Below, piece by piece: positions 9,276 to 17,152 of a DNA stretch of 64,000 nt. Within the stretch, counting starts at the first letter, position 1, and each line of letters starts with the position of its first letter. The notes under the pieces are model-generated. The model was not told the origin of the DNA. It did not search any database and was given only the letters and a program-made list of their open reading frames with translations. The stretch comes from Flavobacteriales bacterium (GTDB lineage Bacteria; Bacteroidota; Bacteroidia; Flavobacteriales; JABDKJ01), in the NCBI GenBank assembly GCA_013002285.1, contig JABDKJ010000022.1, forward strand, positions 1-64,000. The letters run 5' to 3'. Both the position numbers and the translations under genes were made by a program.

Positions 9276-9878
9276 ATGAGTTTATTCATTTTCCTCATAG
9301 CATATTTCTTTTTGGTCTTCTTTCTCAGGTCATTTCTCCTTTGGAAAAAAACAGCTGTCAACCCGCTCACCTTCAATAAAGGTGATGATGCACATGGATA
9401 CAATGGAAAGGTATTCGGATTAATTTCCATATTGGAATTGGTAGTGGTATCGATCCATGCATTTGTTCCAGCCTGGAATGAATACCTTCTTCCTTTCTGG
9501 TATCTGGATAGCACCATTCTATTTCAGATCGGCTGGCTTCTGCTCTTTATGTCCTTGATCGTAGTTTGGGTCGCACAGTCCCACATGAGAGATTCTTGGC
9601 GCATCGGTATTGATGAAGAGAACAAGACAGAGTTGATCACTTCTGGCTTTTTCTCTCTATCGCGCAATCCGATTTTCCTTGGAATCATGATCGCCAATGT
9701 GGGCTTATTCTTAGTGCTGCCAAATGCGTTTACGCTGGTGATCGTATCACTTAGCACCATTAGTATTAATACACAGATCCGCCTTGAAGAAGAGTTCCTG
9801 AGCAAGGAATTTGGAGCACAGTATAAAGCCTATCAGAAGAAAGTGAACAGGTGGGTAACAATAAAGAAGTCATCATGA
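9276..9878 (+). CDS. isoprenylcysteine carboxyl methyltransferase-like membrane protein
   Basis: 200 aa with about four to five membrane segments and the C-terminal features of the ICMT/PEMT family: a SRNPIFLGIM motif, then an RLEEEFLSKEFG segment, AYQKKVNRW and a basic end. In the family this region binds S-adenosylmethionine. Proteins of this group often travel with czc-type operons, where some are annotated as CzcN-like; the methylated substrate is unknown. The stop overlaps the start of the P-type ATPase gene (ATGA at 9875-9878), so the two are translationally coupled. Confidence 0.82.
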   Translation: MSLFIFLIAYFFLVFFLRSFLLWKKTAVNPLTFNKGDDAHGYNGKVFGLISILELVVVSIHAFVPAWNEYLLPFWYLDSTILFQIGWLLLFMSLIVVWVAQSHMRDSWRIGIDEENKTELITSGFFSLSRNPIFLGIMIANVGLFLVLPNAFTLVIVSLSTISINTQIRLEEEFLSKEFGAQYKAYQKKVNRWVTIKKSS

Positions 9879-11869
9879 ATACTGCAGAACACAAGCATAT
9901 TTACAATGAAAATGGCGAGCAGATCTGCTGCTCTCTGGAAGAGAAGATCGAGAAAGAGACTTCCGACCATAACAAAGATGAAGGGCATGATCATGGCACC
10001 TCGTCTCGTTCTGAATGGAAGGAGTATTTACCTGCTATCATCAGCTTTCTGATCCTCATTATAGGATTGATGATCGAGTACCTTTTGAAATTGGATTTCT
10101 TCAAGGATCCGATCAAACTCATTTGGTATATCATAGCTTATATTCCTGTCGGAATTCCAGTGATCAAGGAAGCTTTGCAGGCACTTCGCAAGGGAGAGGT
10201 TTTTACCGAATTCTTCCTGATGAGCGTAGCGACCATCGGAGCCTTTGCCATTGGTGAATACCCCGAAGGAGTGGCCGTGATGCTTTTCTATGCTGTTGGT
10301 GAGTTGTTTCAATCTGCTGCAGTGCGTAAAGCAAAATCGAACATCACTGCGCTTTTGGATCTGCGTCCTAAGACCGCCAATGTACTGCGCCAAGGGTCTT
10401 TTACATCGGTGCCTGCAGAGTCAGTAGCGATCGGAGACACTGTGCAAGTGCGCGTGGGAGAATCAGTACCTTTGGATGGCAGACTTAGCTCAGAGAAGGC
10501 ATCTTTGAATACCGCAGCTTTGACAGGTGAAAGCCGTCCTTCCAATGCTGACAATGGTGATGACATTCTTGCAGGATCGATAAATCTCGAAGGTGTGATC
10601 GAAGTAGAAGTCACAAAGGAATTCAATGACAGCAGCGTATCGCGGATCCTCGAACTCGTGGAACACGCAAGGGATAAGAAATCCAAGACCGAATTACTGA
10701 TCAGAAGGTTGGCTAAGATCTATACACCGATCGTGGTCTATCTTTCATTGGCTATCGTACTTCTACCTTACTTTTTCGTAGAGTCGTATCTCTTCAACAA
10801 TTGGCTATATCGTGGTTTGATCTTCTTGGTCATCTCTTGTCCATGTGCATTGGTTATTTCTATTCCGCTTGGATATTTCGGTGGGCTTGGAGCGGCTTCT
10901 AAACATGGATTGCTTTTCAAAGGCGCATCCTTCTTGGATGAGATTATCGACATCGACACAGTGGTCATGGATAAGACAGGCACCGTGACCAAAGGAGTCT
11001 TCGAGATCAAGGATATTGTCATGTCCAAAGACCAATCGGAGAAAGACATGATGTCTGCAATGCTAACCATGGAGGCAGGCTCAACACATCCCATTGCGAA
11101 AGCGATCATGCGCTACACTGGCGAAGCAGACAAGACTGATGTCGATGACCTCAGCGAGATTGCTGGTAAAGGACTCCGTGGCACCATCCACGGAAAGGAA
11201 GTTGTAGTTGGTAACAAGAAGCTCATGGAGCAATTCGATATCCAAGTCCCTTCTGAGACCGATGCAATAGTCGAGAGCATTGTCATGATCGGGATCGGAG
11301 GAGAATTCGCAGGCTATGTCACTATAGCTGATGAACTCAAGGAAGATGCGGAAAAAGCGATTGCAGATCTACGCGCCGTCGGCATCAAACGATTGATCAT
11401 GTTATCGGGAGACAAGGATAGCATCACACAGCAAACAGCGGCATTGATCGATATCGATATCGCCAAGGGCGGACTACTACCCGAAGATAAACTCAATGAG
11501 GTCGAAGAGCTAAAAAAATCTGGAAAAGTGGCCTTCGCTGGTGACGGGATCAACGATGCTCCAGTCATAGCAGCCAGTGATGTCGGCATCGCAATGGGAG
11601 CCTTGGGCAGTGATGTGGCGATCGAAACAGCTGATGTCATCATACAAACCGACAAGATCTCGCGGATTGCCACAGGAATCAAGATCGGTCGTTCCACCAA
11701 AAAGGTGATCGTGCAGAACATCTACATGGCCTTCGGAATAAAGATCCTCGTGCTTGCTTTCGGTGCTTTCGGTATGGCAACGATGTGGGAGGCCGTATTT
11801 GCAGATGTAGGAGTCGCTCTTCTGGCCATATTAAATGCGACTCGATTACAACGAATGGGTTGGACGTGA
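9875..11869 (+). CDS. Zn/Cd/Pb-type P1B heavy-metal ATPase
   Basis: 664 aa from ATG 9875, chosen because it overlaps the previous stop (ATGA); an in-frame GTG at 9851 is less likely. No HMA domain is present. The N-terminus is short with His/Cys residues (HKHIYNENGEQICC, DEGHDHG). Core motifs: LTGES (actuator), CPC at 322-324 in ISCPCALVIS, phosphorylation site D366 in DKTGTVTKG, STHPIA (nucleotide domain), GDGINDAPV, and FADVGVALLAILNATRLQ in the last membrane segment, whose Asp is the ZntA/CadA-type ligand. Expected to export divalent Zn, Cd or Pb from the cytoplasm to the periplasm, where the CzcCBA system can take over. Last gene of the first operon; a hairpin follows. Confidence 0.94.
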   Translation: MNTAEHKHIYNENGEQICCSLEEKIEKETSDHNKDEGHDHGTSSRSEWKEYLPAIISFLILIIGLMIEYLLKLDFFKDPIKLIWYIIAYIPVGIPVIKEALQALRKGEVFTEFFLMSVATIGAFAIGEYPEGVAVMLFYAVGELFQSAAVRKAKSNITALLDLRPKTANVLRQGSFTSVPAESVAIGDTVQVRVGESVPLDGRLSSEKASLNTAALTGESRPSNADNGDDILAGSINLEGVIEVEVTKEFNDSSVSRILELVEHARDKKSKTELLIRRLAKIYTPIVVYLSLAIVLLPYFFVESYLFNNWLYRGLIFLVISCPCALVISIPLGYFGGLGAASKHGLLFKGASFLDEIIDIDTVVMDKTGTVTKGVFEIKDIVMSKDQSEKDMMSAMLTMEAGSTHPIAKAIMRYTGEADKTDVDDLSEIAGKGLRGTIHGKEVVVGNKKLMEQFDIQVPSETDAIVESIVMIGIGGEFAGYVTIADELKEDAEKAIADLRAVGIKRLIMLSGDKDSITQQTAALIDIDIAKGGLLPEDKLNEVEELKKSGKVAFAGDGINDAPVIAASDVGIAMGALGSDVAIETADVIIQTDKISRIATGIKIGRSTKKVIVQNIYMAFGIKILVLAFGAFGMATMWEAVFADVGVALLAILNATRLQRMGWT

Positions 11870-11881
11870 GTATCTTTATTT

Positions 11882-11905
11882 AAGCATTTGCTAAAATGCT
11901 TTATT
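11882..11905 (+). terminator. intrinsic terminator after the P-ATPase gene
   Basis: Stem AAGCATTT/AAATGCTT (8 bp, positions 11882-11889 and 11894-11901) with loop GCTA and a following TTTATT. It lies 12 bp after the ATPase stop and overlaps the -33 box of the arsR promoter, so it separates the two transcription units. Confidence 0.6.
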
Positions 11906-11918
11906 GCTGGTACATTCG
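11887..11918 (+). promoter_or_regulatory. Bacteroidetes-type promoter of arsR-merTP
   Basis: TTTG at 11887-11890, a 20-nt spacer, then TACATTCG at 11911-11918. This fits the -33 TTTG / -7 TAnnTTTG pattern with one mismatch in the second box. The ATG at 11923 follows after only 4 nt, so the mRNA would be close to leaderless. ArsR probably represses here, but no operator palindrome is obvious. Confidence 0.6.
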
Positions 11919-11922
11919 TTCT

Positions 11923-12297
11923 ATGGCAGAGAATCAATGCATTCGGTTAGGGGCAGATGTAGAACAGATCAATTCATGCAAGGATGACATAAAAAGGTTA
12001 GGGGAGTCATTTGATCTTCTCTCAGGAGCACTAAGTATTGCAGGGAATACTGTCAGATTGAAAATCCTGTATCTGCTATCTGAAGAGCAAGAACTATGCG
12101 TATGTGATCTTAGTGATATTCTCAACCTGAGTGTCTCGGCAGTTTCTCAGCATCTAAGAAAAATGAAAGACAGGAATCTGATTGCTCCTGAACGGAAGGG
12201 GCTGACTATTTTCTATTCCTTGACCAGTGAATATCATTCCATCTTCAGACCTTTCTTCAAACTCATTGAAGGCAATAAAATCCTTGAGGCTGTATGA
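11923..12297 (+). CDS. ArsR/SmtB-family metal-sensing repressor
   Basis: 124 aa winged-helix repressor, start at ATG 11923 (MAENQCIRLGAD); ATG 11896 would run through the terminator and promoter. It carries the metal box ELCVCDLSDIL on the recognition region, as in CadC/ArsR-type sensors that bind thiophilic metals through Cys-x-Cys, plus a Cys near the N-terminus (NQCIR) and another at NSCKDD. The HTH is VSAVSQHLRKMKDRNLI. Expected to release DNA when Cd, Pb, Hg or As(III) binds. It overlaps merTP by 4 bp (ATGA), so the regulator and the transporter form one unit. Confidence 0.92.
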   Translation: MAENQCIRLGADVEQINSCKDDIKRLGESFDLLSGALSIAGNTVRLKILYLLSEEQELCVCDLSDILNLSVSAVSQHLRKMKDRNLIAPERKGLTIFYSLTSEYHSIFRPFFKLIEGNKILEAV

Positions 12298-12890
12298 AAA
12301 ACGATCGCAAACTCATATGGACAAGTGTCTTTACTGCTGTCGGTGCATCTCTATGTTGCATCGCACCAGTCTTGGCCTTGATATCAGGTGCTACTGGAAT
12401 GGCATCAGCTTTCTCTTGGATGGAGCCACTACGACCTTACTTAATAGGAATTACCATACTAGTTCTTGGCTTTGCTTGGTATCAACACTTGAAGACCAAA
12501 CAAGAAGTAGATTGTAATTGTGAGCCTGAGAAAGCATCATTTATGCAGTCGCGGAAATTCCTAGTACTCATCACCTTATTTGCAGGATTAATGACTGCGT
12601 TTCCCTATTACTCAACCGTATTTTACTCCGACAACTCCCAGGATGTTGATAACGTATCGAAAGAGAATGTGATTCAAGTTGCGTATCAGGTCGAAGGGAT
12701 GACCTGCACGTCATGTGAGGAACATGTGATACATGCAGTGAATGAATTAAAAGGAATTATCGATGTGACCGCAAGCTACGAGAAAGGAAATGCAATTGTG
12801 AGTTTCGATAGGACTAGATCGTCTAATGAACAGATTGCAGAAGCGATTGGAACGACAGGGTATAAGATTATAGAGACAAAAGAAAATTGA
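12294..12890 (+). CDS. merTP: MerTP fusion: mercuric-ion transport membrane protein with HMA domain
   Basis: 198 aa. Residues 1-115 are MerT-like: three membrane segments with a vicinal Cys pair in the first (SLCCIAPVLALISG) and another Cys pair in the loop (DCNC). Residues about 125-195 are a MerP-like HMA domain with GMTCTSC. In the family, Hg2+ is handed from the HMA part to the membrane part and into the cytoplasm for reduction by MerA. No merA is in this window, so import without reduction would be odd. The protein may serve another metal, or merA may lie elsewhere. Second gene of the arsR unit. Confidence 0.88.
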   Translation: MKNDRKLIWTSVFTAVGASLCCIAPVLALISGATGMASAFSWMEPLRPYLIGITILVLGFAWYQHLKTKQEVDCNCEPEKASFMQSRKFLVLITLFAGLMTAFPYYSTVFYSDNSQDVDNVSKENVIQVAYQVEGMTCTSCEEHVIHAVNELKGIIDVTASYEKGNAIVSFDRTRSSNEQIAEAIGTTGYKIIETKEN

Positions 12891-12891
12891 A

Positions 12892-13113
12892 ATGGAAGTA
12901 GTACTCGAGTCAACAATTACGTGCCCGAAATGTGGTCACAAGAAAGAGGAGAAAATGCCTACTGATGCTTGTCGGTTTTTCTATGAATGCGAGCAGTGCA
13001 AAACAGTCCTTCGTCCCAACGAAGGTGATTGCTGTGTCTATTGTTCCTTTGGGTCAGTAGCTTGTCCACCTATTCAAGAAGGTGCTTCATGCGGAGACTC
13101 AGGCTGTAGCTGA
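12892..13113 (+). CDS. GDCCVxC-domain small Cys-rich protein
   Basis: 73 aa with a zinc-ribbon-like N-terminus (CPKCGHKKEEKMP, then CEQCKTVLRP) and the family signature GDCCVYCSFG followed by CPPIQ. The C-terminus adds three more Cys (SCGDSGCS). Members of this family occur in mer-type operons, and some homologues carry selenocysteine in the signature; here all positions are ordinary Cys codons. Probably a cytoplasmic metal or metal-thiolate carrier working with MerTP. It starts 1 bp after the merTP stop. Function is not established. Confidence 0.85.
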   Translation: MEVVLESTITCPKCGHKKEEKMPTDACRFFYECEQCKTVLRPNEGDCCVYCSFGSVACPPIQEGASCGDSGCS

Positions 13114-13479
13114 GAATGACTTTTACTTACCAAAATTGGTCATATTGCTCTTATGAACTTGAATTAAAAAGTGCGCAGGCCACTCGGATTCATCTGACCA
13201 GAGTTGGTGGGATGTTGGACAATGAGACTATTGTCACAGACTCTGAAGTTGCTTGCTTAAAGGCATAGAAGAATGCTGTATTTGACTAGAAATGATTGAG
13301 AAAAACGATTACAGCTACTCAGAAAATTGCATTTATTAATACTAAGGCCTCAACCTATGAAAGCAAGATTGCATTGTGACTGTCACTATCGTTTTGTCAT
13401 AATGCATTCTTGCTAAGGGAGGCATCCCTTAGAATCCCTAATCTCATAGAACAATCTGCTTTCTTAAATATCATAACAA
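13114..13479. other. non-coding stretch between metal module 1 and the minus-strand cargo
   Basis: About 365 bases with no convincing gene on either strand. The right half contains the composite hairpin described at 13363-13438. No separate terminator for merTP was found. Confidence 0.5.
13363..13438. repeat. composite hairpin, copy 1 of 3 (candidate oriT-like element)
   Basis: Outer arms GCAAGATTGCATTGTGAC (13363-13380) and GTCATAATGCATTCTTGC (13396-13413) pair at 16 of 18 positions. A second hairpin follows at once: TAAGGGA-GGCA-TCCCTTA (13414-13431), then GAATCCC. The same order recurs at 53440-53498 and 55264-55322: a long arm ending in TTGC, then a GGGA/TCCC hairpin, then GA(A/T)xCCC. 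Spacing and order are kept while the arm sequence varies, which suggests structure is what is conserved. Confidence 0.7.
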
Positions 13480-13501
13480 AACACCCTTAGCTAAGGGTGT
13501 T
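13480..13501 (-). terminator. palindromic terminator of the minus-strand gene at 13510
   Basis: A perfect 22-bp palindrome (arms AACACCCTTAG/CTAAGGGTGTT) lies 8 bp beyond the stop of the 13510-13983 gene. Read on the minus strand it is followed by TTGTTATG, a modest T-rich tail. Confidence 0.6.
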
Positions 13502-13509
13502 GGTATATG

Positions 13510-13983
13510 TCAACCGTTCAAACGAATGATATCTGATCGAGATGTTGCAGGGTCATCACCTTTCTCTCTCACAATTACTTGCTGATTGAATAGTGACCGT
13601 AGTTTGATATTGAATTGTGTGTAGTTCAAAGGTTCTTGTTCTTTTGGAACCGACTTTTCGTATGCTAGGTGAAGAGCTTGGTTTGTCATTTTCTTTTTAT
13701 CCTTGAGGATGTCTAATACTGTTCTAGCAATTAGATTGAATCCGTTTTCGGATTCTGAAATTTCGAAACCTAATTCTTCAATGCGCTTCTTCTGTTTTTC
13801 GTTTGCATACTTCATGAAGACATAGAGGTCTTTACGATAGTCTTTTAAACGTTGTACGATGATTCGTTTTGCTTCTTTTGCTTGAGCAAATTGTTCCTCA
13901 TGTTCTTTTAGCGCTATTTGGTCATTTTTAATGTTTTCCAACATAGCGTCTAATGGGTTCTGTGATTCTACTTTTTTTGTCAT
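13510..13983 (-). CDS. uncharacterised protein with coiled coil and possible winged-helix end
   Basis: 157 aa, not recognised. The N-terminal half is strongly helical and charged, probably a coiled coil (LKEHEEQFAQAKEAKRIIVQ). The C-terminal half (MTNQALHLAYEKSVPKEQ then FNIKLRSLFNQQVIVRE) looks like a small winged helix. No signal peptide or membrane segment. Last gene of a minus-strand cargo run that also holds a D12 methylase, a RadC-like protein and a VirD4/HerA-like ATPase, so a role in element maintenance is likely but unproven. Confidence 0.7.
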   Translation of the reverse strand: MTKKVESQNPLDAMLENIKNDQIALKEHEEQFAQAKEAKRIIVQRLKDYRKDLYVFMKYANEKQKKRIEELGFEISESENGFNLIARTVLDILKDKKKMTNQALHLAYEKSVPKEQEPLNYTQFNIKLRSLFNQQVIVREKGDDPATSRSDIIRLNG

Positions 13984-14025
13984 TGTATTAAATTTTAACC
14001 GATTGTTATCGGATGATTTATATTT

Positions 14026-14475
14026 CTATTTTTCTTCTAGCCAGACTTTTCTGGCTTGTTCAAAACCACACCATTTGTGGTCTTTGTCATGTCCTCTTGA
14101 TGCCAACTCATACCTGATGAATTTCTCAATAGGAATATTCATTGCTAACAAGAATCGGAGAATCTCTCCGTTTTGTGTTGCAAAGATTCCTTTGATGCTT
14201 TCCCAATGTGGGAGTGGATCAGTATCGGTGAATATGGCTTCAATGTGTTTGAATTCCATTTCTGAATAATCCTTATGAAGTTTGTGAATGATAGGATTAT
14301 CCAGTGTTGAAAGCATTTGTGTATTTACTATTGCATAGTCGTCTTCAGGTCCATTGATCACTGAGAAATTGTTTGGAGTTAAGTTTCTAGACGTGAAATT
14401 TCCATAGACGGCCATATCAATGGCTTTTTCTGGATCTTTCTCAAAGACACAGAAACTCTTGTGTTCTTTTTCCAT
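14026..14475 (-). CDS. uncharacterised accessory protein
   Basis: 149 aa, soluble and acidic, no family recognised. Visible features are a regular aromatic/acidic N-terminal region (HKSFCVFEKDPEKAIDMAVY) and a C-terminal HKWCGFEQARKVWLEEK tail. It lies between a D12 methylase gene (40 bp upstream) and the 13510 gene (42 bp downstream) on the same strand, so probably one operon. No function can be stated. Confidence 0.68.
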   Translation of the reverse strand: MEKEHKSFCVFEKDPEKAIDMAVYGNFTSRNLTPNNFSVINGPEDDYAIVNTQMLSTLDNPIIHKLHKDYSEMEFKHIEAIFTDTDPLPHWESIKGIFATQNGEILRFLLAMNIPIEKFIRYELASRGHDKDHKWCGFEQARKVWLEEK

Positions 14476-14515
14476 TTTTATTTGATTTTGAATTAATGTT
14501 GATTGAGTCCTATCC

Positions 14516-15304
14516 TTATATCGGATAGTTGGCGGTAAGCACTTCTGTTTTTCTTTTCCTCTTTGCTCCGTCTTTTAGTTTGGATGCAGATAGTGGCTTG
14601 TCAAACACTTTGGTGTTCCAACCATTGTTCTTGGTAAATCGCTCTAAGAGTTCTGAAGGGTAGGATGACAAGAGAAACTTTCCCTTGACCATTGAAAGGG
14701 TTGTGAGAAGTCTCTGAAAGTCTTCCTCGGTATATCCTGCATAGTGCCCTTGGTTGGTTCCGACATATGGGGGGTCAACAAAGTGAAAGGCATCGATGGC
14801 GTCTCTTCTTAGGATGACCTTGGTCGCATCATTAGATTCGATCTCCACATCCTTGAGTCGTTCTTGTATCTCGGTATCAAAACGCAACTTTTTGTTGTTA
14901 AAGGATCTTGATCTTGTTCCGTATCGGTCGTAACCCCATGAACCTATCTTGCAAGCAAAGCCCATATTGGTTGCCACGAAGAATGCCCAGGCCTGTTGTA
15001 AGCAATTAAACAGGTGTGGCATGTCGTAGATGGTATTTGCCACTTTATATGTCGCTCTAGAGAAGCTCGTACCTTCTATTTTCTTCTTGAGCTCTTTAAA
15101 ATTGTTTTGAGCTTTTTCAAAGAAGGTGATCACCATATTATTCGTGTCATTGATAACTTCTACCTTGCTTTTATCCTTAGCAAAGAAGATAGCACCACCT
15201 CCAAAAAAGGTCTCTGTATATATCGTGTGTTCCGGAATGAGTGGTAAGATATCTTTGACCATATTTAGTTTTCCACCATAGTACGAGATGGGTGTTTTTG
15301 GCAT
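14516..15304 (-). CDS. D12-class DNA adenine-N6 methyltransferase (Dam-like)
   Basis: 262 aa. Motif I is split between YYGGKLNMV (residues 8-16) and ETFFGGGAIFF (about 31-41). The catalytic motif IV is FVDPPYVG (about residue 175), and SSYPSELL follows near 215. This is the standard D12 (Dam/M.DpnIIA) order at normal length. It should methylate adenine in a short DNA site. No restriction enzyme is next to it, so it is an orphan methylase. Such genes on mobile elements protect the element from host restriction or tune replication. Recognition sequence cannot be read from the protein. Confidence 0.9.
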   Translation of the reverse strand: MPKTPISYYGGKLNMVKDILPLIPEHTIYTETFFGGGAIFFAKDKSKVEVINDTNNMVITFFEKAQNNFKELKKKIEGTSFSRATYKVANTIYDMPHLFNCLQQAWAFFVATNMGFACKIGSWGYDRYGTRSRSFNNKKLRFDTEIQERLKDVEIESNDATKVILRRDAIDAFHFVDPPYVGTNQGHYAGYTEEDFQRLLTTLSMVKGKFLLSSYPSELLERFTKNNGWNTKVFDKPLSASKLKDGAKRKRKTEVLTANYPI

Positions 15305-15332
15305 ATGTGCTTAATGACTAAGGGATAATGAT

Positions 15333-15788
15333 CTAAGGATAGATGGGGTCGGGATATGAGATACACCCTTCGCTGGTAATGATAAGGTGATCCAAAATTT
15401 CCATGTCTAAGAGCTTGGCTCCGTTTGCTAATTGATGGGTTATCTTAATATCTCTATCAGAGTGTACTAAGATTCCTGATGGATGATTATGGGCAAGAAT
15501 TATTCGTGGAGCATTTAAATTCAATGCTAACTGATAAATTTCTCGTGAGTTTACTATTACCGATCGGTCATTTCCTTTTCCTATTTCTGAAATGGCAAGG
15601 ACGCTGTTCTGATTGGTTAAGAAAATGGCCCAAAAGTATTCTTTTACATCTAAAAATTTCTCTTTCGTGTAATCGCGAAGAATTACTTTTGCTTCTTCTG
15701 GTGATGATATCTTCGGCATAGTATCTAGAAGGGGTCTTTTGTAATATACTTCTACCTCATACAAAGCCTCGGGAATTTTCTTTTTCAT
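15333..15788 (-). CDS. RadC-like JAB/MPN-domain protein
   Basis: 151 aa, the short Bacteroidetes mobile-element form of RadC: only the JAB domain, without the N-terminal HhH region of the long form. The metalloprotease-fold zinc motif is complete: Glu in AISEIGKG, His-x-His in AHNHPSG, then Ser and Asp in HSDRDI. Despite the old name, no direct role in recombination is proven; genes of this type are very common on plasmids and islands and some have been linked to anti-restriction. Same strand as the methylase, 28 bp upstream of it. Confidence 0.88.
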   Translation of the reverse strand: MKKKIPEALYEVEVYYKRPLLDTMPKISSPEEAKVILRDYTKEKFLDVKEYFWAIFLTNQNSVLAISEIGKGNDRSVIVNSREIYQLALNLNAPRIILAHNHPSGILVHSDRDIKITHQLANGAKLLDMEILDHLIITSEGCISYPDPIYP

Positions 15789-15873
15789 GGCTATTCAATT
15801 TAAAGTTCATTTGAATGCAGTATGGCCTATAACAAGATGTGCGTAACGTTGCAAGTTGTGGTAGGGAATACCA

Positions 15874-17037
15874 CTAAACTTGGATCGTTTTTGCAGAAAA
15901 TGGCTTTGAGGGTTTTCCGTCAATCATCATTTTCAAATAGATGTGATAGTTCTCAAGTTTGACGAAATCGTGCGCACTGAAATCTGGATAGAGTTCGTTG
16001 GCCATTCTTTTTCCATCTTGGAAAGAAAGACGAAAAGAGATAATAGTACCGATATTTCCCATAACTGATTCTCGTATGGGTTCTGAAATTTGCTTGAGAT
16101 ATTGGTGTGCTACGATGTATGCAATTCTAAATTTACGGTGCTCTGCAAACATATTGATTAAGCTTTCGGTAGTGAAATTGTGAAATTCATCTAAGTAGAC
16201 ATAGAAGGGTTTTCTGTCCTTTTCAGGGATAGTCACTCGGTTAAAACCTGCTGATGAAATGGTATTGAGTAAGAGGGAACCTAATAATCTCGATGCATCA
16301 GACCCAATGCTACCCTTGGCAAGATTTACCAAGAGAACTTTTTCATTATTCATGATATCGGATATGGAAAGTTGATCTTGATTTTCGATAAGGATCTTCC
16401 GAAGAGTAGGAATCGTAACAAAAGAGCCTACTTTGTTTAGTACAGGTAACAAGTCTGTTTTGGTGAATTTGGGAAATTCTAATTTCCAAAAGTTTCGTAC
16501 TTCTTCTGATTCGATATATGGCAAACAGGCGTCTCTGAATTCACGGTTTGTGAGAATTTTACTGATGCCCCCTAGATCTGCTTTTGGTTGGTCAAGCAGA
16601 GACAATACTACGTTACGTAGTATGTGTTCTAATTTCACTCCCCAAGCCTGTTGACCCCAAAGAAGGGAGAAGGATTCGATAATGTGAGATGAAATGAGAT
16701 GTCTATATTCTGTTGCAACTTTACGAAGTGGATTATATCCCCATGTCAGGTTGGGATCGGATGCATCTAAGATCAAAAGGTCTTGTCTCTGATTACTCGG
16801 AAAGGAGCTTATCAAATGTTTTATTAGATCACCATGAATATCAATCACACAGATTCCACGCTGATAAACAAAGTCTTGTTTTACAAGGGTGGTTAAAAGA
16901 TTGGTTTTTCCTGCTCCGGTTTTTCCAACGATATATATACCAAACATTCTGTCAGCCTGTTTTATTCCAAAAACTCGGTCATCTGTCCTCCAATCACATT
17001 GAGCAAAGTATGAGATTTGAGAAGAGTGAAAATCCAT
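15874..17037 (-). CDS. VirD4/TraD- or HerA-like DNA-translocase ATPase
   Basis: 387 aa cytoplasmic ATPase. Walker A is GKTGAGKTNLL (about residues 38-48), Walker B is YVYLDEFHNF (about 288-297), and a later AHQYLKQ segment is typical of sensor motifs in type IV secretion DNA-binding ATPases. There is no N-terminal membrane pair, so it lacks the anchor of classical coupling proteins and resembles HerA/FtsK-like pumps carried by Bacteroidetes islands. First gene of the minus-strand cargo run and divergent from the integrase at 17153. Its partner relaxase is not adjacent; the relaxase at 59.8 kb has its own coupling protein. Confidence 0.85.
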   Translation of the reverse strand: MDFHSSQISYFAQCDWRTDDRVFGIKQADRMFGIYIVGKTGAGKTNLLTTLVKQDFVYQRGICVIDIHGDLIKHLISSFPSNQRQDLLILDASDPNLTWGYNPLRKVATEYRHLISSHIIESFSLLWGQQAWGVKLEHILRNVVLSLLDQPKADLGGISKILTNREFRDACLPYIESEEVRNFWKLEFPKFTKTDLLPVLNKVGSFVTIPTLRKILIENQDQLSISDIMNNEKVLLVNLAKGSIGSDASRLLGSLLLNTISSAGFNRVTIPEKDRKPFYVYLDEFHNFTTESLINMFAEHRKFRIAYIVAHQYLKQISEPIRESVMGNIGTIISFRLSFQDGKRMANELYPDFSAHDFVKLENYHIYLKMMIDGKPSKPFSAKTIQV

Positions 17038-17049
17038 ATCAAGACCATG

Positions 17050-17087
17050 ATAGAATGGGAATCATCAATGACAAAGTTTCATTCTAT
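17050..17087. promoter_or_regulatory. inverted repeat in the divergent intergenic region
   Basis: ATAGAATG (17050-17057) and CATTCTAT (17080-17087) form a perfect 8-bp inverted repeat with a 22-bp spacer in the 115-bp gap between the divergent ATPase and integrase genes. A second small one (TGGTA/TACCA) follows. Possible operator or recombinase arm site. Confidence 0.35.
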
Positions 17088-17152
17088 GGTAACTATTGCT
17101 ACCAACAATTGAAACGTTACTCGGCACATTGTTATGGCACAATAGCTAAGTG

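Noticed and set aside
15858..15874. Hairpin GTGGTA/TACCAC after the VirD4/HerA-like ATPase gene as a terminator.
   Set aside because: Six-bp stem without a T-run on the minus strand; too weak to list as a terminator.
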